The position numbers and the translations under genes were made by a program. Shown piece by piece: positions 51,416 through 59,600 of a stretch of 64,000 nt of DNA (positions within the stretch are counted from its first letter, which is position 1; every line of letters begins with the position of its first letter). Under the pieces are notes generated by a model, which was not told where the DNA came from, made no database searches, and was given only the letters and a program-made list of their open reading frames with translations. This stretch comes from Acidimicrobiia bacterium (lineage in GTDB: Bacteria; Actinomycetota; Acidimicrobiia; Acidimicrobiales; Poriferisodalaceae): NCBI GenBank assembly GCA_022822525.1, contig JAJEBN010000053.1, forward strand, positions 1-64,000, given 5' to 3'.

Positions 51416-54400
51416 ATGAGCGGTGCGACGGGAGTACATAAGCGCTGTCGCGGAACTACGCTCGGCGCTCTCATGGAGGAGTTCCTCATCGACCGGGTGC
51501 CCCAGACGTGGACGGCGCCGTCTGGGTTTCCGAACTCCCTTCAGGCCGTCCAGCTATTTGTCCAACCGGGACGGAATGGCCTCGAAGTAGCGGTCGCGAC
51601 AGCCACTCGCAAGCCGGCAGTGGCCGATCTGCGAGCCGCATGGGCGGCCCGACGGAACAAGCGGGCTGCACCGGTGCTGCTGGTCGCGTTCTACCCGTCG
51701 CCTGAGACTTCGGGCGGCGAGCGCGTGGCCCTGTGCGGGCCGACCGGCGACCACCCGGTGCCCCATCTCGATGTGGAGGTATCCCAAGCTGAGCGTCTAG
51801 CCGACGTCGCCCTCAGCGAGCCGAACCATCACGCGGCCACCCGCCTGCTGATGGCCGCCCTGCCGGAGCTGGACTCGCCGTTTCCCGGCCTCCACAACTC
51901 GGGCCTGCTCGCAACCCAAGAACTCACCGCAGGCGTCCCGCTGCGCCCCGACTGGGCATCGGCCAGAGGCGATGCCGCACCATTGCTCGACAAGCGAGGC
52001 CGCCGGCTCATCGAAGGATTGGGCTACGAGATTGCGACGCTCGCCACAAACGCCTCGTTGCTGACGATCGCCGGTCGGCGTGAAGCCATCGCCGTCTTCT
52101 GCGACGACAGCGAACCGTTCGAAGCGCCGTCGGACCGCTTCGACGGCATGTCGCCTGTGTCGAGAGCACTGGCGCTGGCTGATCGGGAGAACGTCGACTG
52201 GGTGGTGCTCACCCGCGCTTCGGAGATTCGCCTCTACTCGGCACGCCCCGGCGTCGGCGTGGGCCGCAAGGGCCGAGCAGAGACGTACGTAGAGCTGAAC
52301 CTGTCGCTGCTCGCAGCCGAGCAGGCCGGCTACCTGAGTCTGCTGTTCTCGGCCGTCGCCATCGCGCACGGCGGCTCGCTGCATGAGATCCTCGACGACT
52401 CTGAGCGCTTCGCCGCTGAGCTCGCTGTCCGGCTGCGCGAACGCGTCTACCACGAGACGGTTCCAGCACTAGCGCAGGCCGTTGCAGCGCGGCTCGGCAA
52501 CGACTCGCCCGCAGGCGGCATCAGCGAAGCCGTCCTCGACAGCGCCTACGAGCAGGTCATGGTCATCTTGTTCCGGCTGCTGTTCGTGGCCTACGCCGAA
52601 GACAAGGACCTGCTGCCCTACCGCAGCAATGGCCGCTATGCAGACCACTCGCTGTCGCGCATGGCTCAACGGCTCGCCGACGACGAGCACAACGTCCGGA
52701 CTCATTTCGACGAGCGCGCCACCGACATGTGGGATGACGTGCGCAGCCTGTGGGATGCGGTCAACGAAGGCAACCTCGATTGGGGCGTACCGACCTACAA
52801 CGGCGGTCTGTTCTCTGAGGATCCGACGGTCAGTCCGACCGGCGCAGCGATCGCGCAATTGCGCCTCACCAACGCCGAGTTCGGCCCCGCTCTCGCGGCA
52901 GCGCTGGTCGACCACGGCCCTCAGGGGCTGGGTCCGGTCGACTTCCGGTCACTGTCAGTGCGGGAGTTCGGAACGATCTATGAGGGCCTGCTGGAATCGA
53001 AGCTGTCAGTTGCACCTGACGACCTGACCGTCAAGAAAGTCAAGGACGACCTGCAGTATGTACCTGCTGGCGCGAAGGACGAGGCGGTGGTGGAGGCCGG
53101 CGAGGTGTACTTCCACAATCGCTCCGGCGCCCGCAAGGCGACAGGTTCGTACTTCACCAAGCCGTTTGCGGTAGAGCACCTGCTGGATCACGCGCTCGAA
53201 CCAGCACTCGACGACCACCTCGCCCGGCTCGACGCCCTGCGAGAAGCTGATGACGACGCGGGAGTGGCAGCGGCGTTCTTCGACTTCCGGTGTGCCGACA
53301 TCGCGATGGGCTCCGCTCACTTCCTCGTAGCGGCAGTCGACCGGATCGAAGCGCGCTTGTCGGCGTGGTTGTCGCTGCACCCAGTTCCTGCGATCACGGC
53401 AGAGCTGAAGCGGCTGCGAGGCGTCGCCATGGGCGAGCTCGGCGATTTGGGCGACGGCATCGAGATCGAGACCGGCTCGCTGCTGCGTCGCCAGATCGCC
53501 CGTCACTGCGTCTACGGCGTCGACAAGAACCGCGTTGCCGTTGAGCTGGCCCGTCTCGCGATCTGGGTACACACCTTTGTGCCCGGCCTCCCCTTGTCCT
53601 TCCTCGACCACAACCTCGTCCACGGCGACAGCCTCACCGGCGTCGCTTCGGTGGAAGACGGCGCGCTGGCCGTCCGGCCCAAGGGCGATAGGTCGCAACC
53701 CTCGCTGTTCGTACACCAGTTGGAGACCATGATCGAAGCGATCCAAGAGCCGCTGGCTCGGCTCGCCGCGCTGAACGACGCTGACAAGTCCGAAGTGGCA
53801 GCGGCACGGGAGGCTCACGCCGCCACTCGTTCATTGGTCCGACCGATCGACGATGTGTTCGACGTGGCCACGGCTGTCCGCGCCGGAATGATCGAGATTC
53901 AGCGTGACTTCGATTTCACCCCGACCAGCGTCGCGGCGCTGGCCGATGACCCGGTGGTGCGCGACGTCATCGAGCGATTGTCGCCCGTTCACTACCCGAC
54001 GACCTGGCCGGAAGTGTTCGCGCGATCAGGGCGAAGCGGTTTCGATTGCCTGCTGGGCAACCCGCCATGGGAGAAGGTGGTGGTCGATCGCGAGGTCTGG
54101 TGGGGCATGCACCTGCCCGGCGTGCGCTCGCTGCCGGTCGCACGTCGCCGAGAACACATCGACACGCTGGAGGCACGACGGCCTGATCTCGCAGAGGAGT
54201 TCGAGTCCGAGCGAGAGAGAGCGGAGTTTCTCAAGCTGATTCTGCGAGCGGCATTTCCCCATCTCGGCACCGGCCAGACCGATCTGTACAAGGCATTCGC
54301 GTGGGCGAACCTCACGCTCTGCCGCGATGGCGGCAGGCTGGGCGTCGTCTTGCCGCGTTCGGCCGTCTCAGACGCGGGCATGGCGAACTGGCGTCAGGAG

Positions 54401-54682
54401 ATTGTCGGCACCGAAACGGGGGGGGGGGGTACTGCCGCATCACCACGTCCACGCTCATCAATCACAAGGGCTGGGTGTTCGAGGGAGTCCACAACTCCTA
54501 CACGGTGGTGTTGGCAGCAGTCACTCGCAGTTCACCGTCGTCACGTGCCTCAATGCCAAACAGTGGACGTTCGACGATGTCGACGGCCGATACACCATCG
54601 CCATCGTCGCAGCCCGCAAGCACAGCCGGGCCGCCGAGCCATGGGGGTGGCTTTGAGGCCGAAGCCGATGGGCCGCATGTAG
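51416..54682 (+). CDS. Eco57I/PglX-like N6-adenine DNA methyltransferase, N-terminal and catalytic part; frame lost at G12
   Basis: motif IV DCLLGNPPWEKVVVDREVWW, SAM-site-like DIAMGSAHFLVAAVDRI, YAEDKDLLPYR; meaningful translation ends at the G12 tract (54418), residual frame is nonsense; alternative start MEEFLIDRV at 51473. Confidence 0.88.
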   Translation: MSGATGVHKRCRGTTLGALMEEFLIDRVPQTWTAPSGFPNSLQAVQLFVQPGRNGLEVAVATATRKPAVADLRAAWAARRNKRAAPVLLVAFYPSPETSGGERVALCGPTGDHPVPHLDVEVSQAERLADVALSEPNHHAATRLLMAALPELDSPFPGLHNSGLLATQELTAGVPLRPDWASARGDAAPLLDKRGRRLIEGLGYEIATLATNASLLTIAGRREAIAVFCDDSEPFEAPSDRFDGMSPVSRALALADRENVDWVVLTRASEIRLYSARPGVGVGRKGRAETYVELNLSLLAAEQAGYLSLLFSAVAIAHGGSLHEILDDSERFAAELAVRLRERVYHETVPALAQAVAARLGNDSPAGGISEAVLDSAYEQVMVILFRLLFVAYAEDKDLLPYRSNGRYADHSLSRMAQRLADDEHNVRTHFDERATDMWDDVRSLWDAVNEGNLDWGVPTYNGGLFSEDPTVSPTGAAIAQLRLTNAEFGPALAAALVDHGPQGLGPVDFRSLSVREFGTIYEGLLESKLSVAPDDLTVKKVKDDLQYVPAGAKDEAVVEAGEVYFHNRSGARKATGSYFTKPFAVEHLLDHALEPALDDHLARLDALREADDDAGVAAAFFDFRCADIAMGSAHFLVAAVDRIEARLSAWLSLHPVPAITAELKRLRGVAMGELGDLGDGIEIETGSLLRRQIARHCVYGVDKNRVAVELARLAIWVHTFVPGLPLSFLDHNLVHGDSLTGVASVEDGALAVRPKGDRSQPSLFVHQLETMIEAIQEPLARLAALNDADKSEVAAAREAHAATRSLVRPIDDVFDVATAVRAGMIEIQRDFDFTPTSVAALADDPVVRDVIERLSPVHYPTTWPEVFARSGRSGFDCLLGNPPWEKVVVDREVWWGMHLPGVRSLPVARRREHIDTLEARRPDLAEEFESERERAEFLKLILRAAFPHLGTGQTDLYKAFAWANLTLCRDGGRLGVVLPRSAVSDAGMANWRQEIVGTETGGGGTAASPRPRSSITRAGCSRESTTPTRWCWQQSLAVHRRHVPQCQTVDVRRCRRPIHHRHRRSPQAQPGRRAMGVALRPKPMGRM
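54418..54429. repeat. homopolymer G12 inside methyltransferase coding region
   Basis: direct read: CCGAAAC-GGGGGGGGGGGG-TACTGCC. Confidence 0.97.
54436..54619 (+). repeat. two diverged 92-bp copies of one protein motif in different frames
   Basis: copy A 54436-54527 RITTSTLINHKGWVFEGVHNSYTVVLAAVTR (frame 1); copy B 54528-54619 QFTVVTCLNAKQWTFDDVDGRYTIAIVAARK (frame 0). Confidence 0.8.
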
Positions 54683-54877
54683 CGATCTACCCCGGGCCTG
54701 CCCGCTCGCTCACTCACTTCCAATCCTTGGTCGACGGCAAGCCCGAGCTCATCCCAGTCTCAGAATTCCTGAGCTGGTCGAACACAGCAGCCTTTCCGCA
54801 GATTCCCCGGCGCGATGCCTTCCGCGTGTGGCGGCGCATGAAGAGGCACCCGCGTTTCGATGGCGCGAACGCGCAGA

Positions 54878-54892
54878 CCCCCCCCCCCCCCC
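54878..54892. repeat. homopolymer C15 inside methyltransferase coding region
   Basis: direct read: GCGCAGA-C15-GCAGAATC. Confidence 0.97.
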
Positions 54893-54926
54893 GCAGAATC
54901 CCCCGCAGCTTCAGCGGCGACGGAAA

Positions 54927-55124
54927 TGGCGGTTCCGACCAGTCCAGGGCGACCTCAACGCCACGACCGACCGGCACCTATTCCTCAACGACGATGGCGC
55001 TTCCGCCCAATCGCGGAGCTCCACGCGACGCACGACCGGTACCTCTTCATGAACGACGATGGCGCTTCCGCCCTGTCCGCGAGTTCGACGCCACCCGGGA
55101 CCGGGAGCGGTTCATGAACGACGA
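54927..55124 (+). repeat. three tandem 68/65/65-bp units, one per forward reading frame
   Basis: 54927-54994 WRFRPVQGDLNATTDRHLFLND (frame 0); 54995-55059 WRFRPIAELHATHDRYLFMND (frame 2); 55060-55124 WRFRPVREFDATRDRERFMND (frame 1). Confidence 0.95.
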
Positions 55125-55147
55125 CGGCGCTGCGGCTCGGCGGACAA

Positions 55148-55903
55148 GTGGGCCTCGAGATGCCTGACATCTGGCCCGTCTACAAGGGCTCGTCGTTCAA
55201 CATCTGGGAGCCCGACACGGGCACCTACTACGACAGCGCCGTCGCGTCGGAGATGATCGAGCACCTCCACGACAAGCGCTTGGCTCAGCGAGAGAGAGCA
55301 CGCTCAGCATTCGCTGAACAGCCCAAGCCCCTCACTGACGACCCAGCCACGGTCTCATGCCTGCACCCACGGATCGTGTTCCGGAACGTCACGAGATCGA
55401 CTGACACACGCTCCGTCGTTTCCGTGCTGGTGCCCGGCGAACGCGTCATAGCCCATCACGCCCCCTACCTGCTCCGCGTAGAGGGAACCGAGAGAGATGA
55501 GGCGCTCTTGATCGGGGTGCTCTCGTCGATGCCTTGCGATTGGCAAGTGCGTCGTTGTGTCGAACTGAACCTGACCTTCGAGCAATTCGGGCTGATATCG
55601 ATACCGGACGCGGGCGAGGGAAATCTGGTGCGGGATCGAGTGGTGGAGATTGCGGGACGGCTGGCTGCTGTCGATGACCGGTTCGCGGAGTGGGCCGCCG
55701 AGGTCGGAGTGCCCGTCGGCTCAGCCAACGACGAGGCGACCAAGCAGGACCTGATCCACGAGCTCGATGCGTGCGTGGCTCACCTGTACGGGCTCGACGA
55801 GGACGATCTCGAGGTCATCTACACGACGTTCGACGAGAAGCGACCTGACCGCTACCTGGATCGGCTCGCTGCGGTCATCGAACACTTCAGGAGGTTGACA
55901 TGA
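55148..55903 (+). CDS. C-terminal region of the Eco57I/PglX-like methyltransferase as a separate ORF
   Basis: IWPVYKGSSFNIWEPDTGTYYDS and VPVGSANDEATKQDLIHELDACVAHLYGLDEDDLEVIYTTFDE, typical C-terminal modules of this family. Confidence 0.85.
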   Translation: MGLEMPDIWPVYKGSSFNIWEPDTGTYYDSAVASEMIEHLHDKRLAQRERARSAFAEQPKPLTDDPATVSCLHPRIVFRNVTRSTDTRSVVSVLVPGERVIAHHAPYLLRVEGTERDEALLIGVLSSMPCDWQVRRCVELNLTFEQFGLISIPDAGEGNLVRDRVVEIAGRLAAVDDRFAEWAAEVGVPVGSANDEATKQDLIHELDACVAHLYGLDEDDLEVIYTTFDEKRPDRYLDRLAAVIEHFRRLT

Positions 55904-55935
55904 CGGCGCCCCAAGTTGACATGACGGCGCCCCAA
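55894..55935. repeat. perfect 21-bp tandem duplication containing the start codon of the RAMA gene
   Basis: GTTGACATGACGGCGCCCCAA x2. Confidence 0.98.
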
Positions 55936-56694
55936 ACCGAAGAGATTATCGGCTGCATCGACGGCACGTTCGTGCGCGTCGTCGCCGACGGTGATGAGAT
56001 CCACCTGCACTTCGACGGCGGCATCTCCCGGCTGTCGCGTTCGGGCGCAGCACTGCTTGCAACCACATTGGATCCCGAAGCACCGGCACCGGCTCAGCCG
56101 TCTGCGAAATCGCCGAACCTGCCGCCTCCGGGCGCGTCGCGCCTGATGGGCGCAGGCGCCAATCCGTCAGTTGGCGACGTCATCGCCGAGGGGTATCTCG
56201 ACGAGGGCGCGACGCTCACGCTGACATATCGCGGCCACGAATACGCCGCGACGGTGACCGCCACCGGCGACATCGAGCACAACGGCGTGCTCCACGGCAG
56301 GTTCTCCGCCGCCGCCAAGGCTGCGACCGGCGCGATCGCCAAGAACGGATGGGCTATCTGGCACGTCGGCGAAGAAGGACCGATCGAACACCTGCGATGG
56401 TGGCTGCAGGCCGACCACTTTCCCGGAGAAGGCCACCGCTACGCCGAGTCGAGCGCCAACGAAATGCGGATGGTCGCACGGTGGTGGGTCGACCACACGC
56501 TGTCGAAGGGACTCGACCCGGGCATACCTAACGAAGCAGAAATCGAGGTACTGCTGGACGGCAACGACTACGCCGAGAGCACCTTGGAGTCGTACCGACG
56601 CCATCTCCGCAACTGGTTCGCCCTCTACGGCAAGAATGCCGCCCGACGTCACGACGGCGAGCCTGACGACGACTCGCACGCCGGGATGCTGTGA
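55900..56694 (+). CDS. RAMA (restriction-associated modified-DNA reader) domain protein
   Basis: VGDVIAEGYLDEGATLTLTYRGHEYAATVTATGDIEHNGVLHGRFSAAAKAATGAIAKNGWAIWHV matches the RAMA pattern; ATGA overlap with the upstream ORF. Confidence 0.82.
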   Translation: MTAPQVDMTAPQTEEIIGCIDGTFVRVVADGDEIHLHFDGGISRLSRSGAALLATTLDPEAPAPAQPSAKSPNLPPPGASRLMGAGANPSVGDVIAEGYLDEGATLTLTYRGHEYAATVTATGDIEHNGVLHGRFSAAAKAATGAIAKNGWAIWHVGEEGPIEHLRWWLQADHFPGEGHRYAESSANEMRMVARWWVDHTLSKGLDPGIPNEAEIEVLLDGNDYAESTLESYRRHLRNWFALYGKNAARRHDGEPDDDSHAGML

Positions 56695-59600
56695 GCGACG
56701 CCTCCGGTCAATCCGCAACGGCTGCAATGCCGAGCAAGCCCGAACTGGCGGTCAACCGTGACGGCCAAACCGTGGCACAGGCGCTGAACGGGTTCATCAC
56801 CCACGCCGCTACCGGCTTCGTCGGCGGTGCCGCGGTGGACATCGCCACCGCCTATTTCAATGTCGGCGGATATTCCCTGCTGGCCGACGCACTCGACCAT
56901 GCCTCCGGCGTCCGACTGCTGCTGGGTGCCGAGCCGCAGCCACTGGAGAACCGCCGACGAGCACTGCAGACCGAACCAGCTCACCCGGCGCGGGCAGCTC
57001 GTGCCCGCATGCGCAACGCGCTGGCCGAGCAGGAACAGCTCCTCCGTTTCGAACGCGACCACTTGGGATTCAGCCGACAGTCCGACGCAGCGGCGCGACG
57101 CCTCACCGATTGGCTGGCATCGCCGAGCGTGGAAGTGCGACGGCTCGAGGGCCGATTCCTGCACGGCAAGGCCTTTGTGGTGGGCGACCGGTCGCACGGC
57201 GTTGTGGCCGGATCGTCCAACTTCACCCACGCCGGGCTGGCATCCAACTTGGAGCTGAACCTCGGCAACTACGCACCGCACGTGGTGACACAGGTGCAGG
57301 CGTGGTTCGACGAGCTGTGGGATCAGGCAGCCCCGTACGATCTGGCCGCCCTGTTCGAGGCGAGGTTCGAGCCGCACTCGCCGCAGCTCGTCTACCTGCG
57401 GATGCTGTGGGAGCGCTACGGCGACGAACTGCAGGCCGAAGCCGATGCCGAGGGCACCCCGCAGATCCACCTCACCTCGTTCCAAGCAGACGGGCTGTGG
57501 CGGGCACGCCGCATTCTCAACGAGCGGCACGGTGTGTTGGTGGCCGACGAGGTTGGTCTCGGCAAAACGTTCCTCGCCGGTGAGCTGATTCGCGAAGCCG
57601 CCCTGGAGCGCCGCCAGAAGGTGCTGGTGATCACGCCTGCCACGCTGCGGGACGGCCCGTGGCGTGCGTTCCGAGCCGAACACAACCTGCCGATGGAGCT
57701 CGTGTCGTTCGAGGAGTTGATGGGTGACTCGCGCCTCAACCCCGAGCACGCCACCGGCATCAAGCTCGAACAGCTCGATGTCAACGACTACGCGATGGTC
57801 GTGATTGACGAGGCGCACAATCTGCGCAATCCGTCCACGCAGCGGGCACAGGCTCTGCGACGGCTGCTCGCCGGATCGCCTCCGAAACAACTGGTCATGC
57901 TGACCGCGACGCCGGTGAACAACAGCCTGTGGGACCTGTACCACCTGCTGGGCTACTTCCTGCGCAACGACGCGGAGTTCGCTGACGCCGGCATCGGCTC
58001 GCTGCGCGATCACTTCGCCAACGCCGTTGCGCTCAACCCAGACGATCTGACTCCCGAGCATCTCTTCGACGTGCTCGACGCAGTGGCTGTGCGCCGCACC
58101 CGCTCGTTCGTGAAGCGCTTCTACCCCAACGACATCGTGCGCATCGGCGGGCACGACACGCCGATCGTCTTCCCAACCCCCCGAGTCCGCAAGGTGAGCT
58201 ACGACCTCGACGCAGTTCTGCCCGGATTCTTCGACCGGTTCGCCGCTGCGCTCGATGCCGACCCAGTCGTCAGCGCCGGAGAAGCTGACGCTGACGAGGC
58301 CGACGGTGTGGCAAACGCTGAGCGCGCGCCGAATGAGGGGCCCGCCGACACAGGCGCCCTCACATTGGCGCGATACGCGCCCTCTCGCTACCGACTCGAC
58401 CACGAGATCGACACCTACGAGCTGCAGCTCACCGGGCTGCTGCGCTCGGGCTTGTTGAAGCGCTTCGAATCGTCGCCTCACGCCTTCACGGAGACGTGCA
58501 AGCGCATGGCGAACAGCCACGACGCGTTCCTGTCGCTGCTCGATGGAGGCCGCGTAGGTACGGGCGACGTGCTGGCGGACTGGATCGCCGCCGACACCGA
58601 TGACCTCGACGACAAGCAACGCGACGCCTTCTTGGACCACCTCGTCCACGTCACCGACGACGCTGCCGAATTCGACGTCGAACGACTGCGCCAGGACACC
58701 CAACGAGACCGTGACCTCTTGCGCGACTTTGCCAGCGAGGCACGCACCGTGACACGGGATGCAGACCCGAATCTGGCTGCCCTCACCGACGAGCTGGCCG
58801 CTATCGCCGCCGACGCGCGTGCCCATGGCATCGGTGCCGAAGACACCCGCGATCGGCACAAGGTGCTGATCTTCAGCTACTACGCCGACACCGTCGACTG
58901 GATTGTCGAGCACCTCGAAGCGGTGTCGCACACTGACGCTCGGCTCGCTGCCTACCGGGGGCGCATCGCCTCGGTGGCGGGCAGCTCCGGCTCAGCCGAC
59001 AAGGAATCGGTGCTGTGGGGATTCGCCCCGCGCACCACCGATGCACCCGAGGGCCACGACGACGACCGGTACGACATCGTGGTGGCAACCGACGTACTGG
59101 CCGAAGGCGTGAACCTGCAGCAGGCCTGCCACATCATTAACTACGACCTTCCGTGGAATCCGATGCGCCTCGTGCAGCGTCACGGGCGCATCGACCGCAT
59201 CGGCTCACGTCACGCTGAGGTGTTTCTGCGCTGCGTCTTTCCCGACAGCCGGCTGGATGACCTGCTCGGGCTCTCTGACCGTCTGCACCGCAAGATCGCC
59301 CAGGCAGCGGCCAGTGTGGGTGTCGGCGAGATACTGCCCGACCAAGGCAAGCAACACGAGCTCAACTTCACCGAGACGCGAGAGGAGATAGAACGCATCC
59401 GCCGCGAGGACTCAACCATGTTCGAGCGGGGCGGCACCGCGAAGGGCGTCCTGTCGGGTGAGGAGTTCCGCCAGGAGCTGCGCCAGGCAATGGAGGACGC
59501 AGATCTCGCAGAGCACATCGCCTCGCTGCCCTGGGGCTCGGGTTCAGGAATGGCAGCCCGCTCAGGCGACGGGCGAGCCGGCTATGTCTTCTGTGCCCGC

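Larger units (their letters stand above)
54430..55167 (+). pseudogene. methyltransferase middle/specificity region in a shifted frame, as assembled
   Basis: frame-1 translation includes copy A, HVAIYPGPARSLTHFQSLVDGKPELIPVSEFLSWSNTAAFPQIPRRDAFRVWRRMKRHPRFDGANA and repeat unit 3. Confidence 0.75.

Noticed and set aside
54418-54892. G12 and C15 as an inverted repeat pair flanking an invertible segment
   Set aside because: Tract flanks show no extended inverted homology, and the enclosed segment reads sensibly in the same orientation as the rest of the gene.
54436-55124. Diversity-generating retroelement variable region
   Set aside because: No reverse transcriptase, no template repeat, and differences are not adenine-biased.
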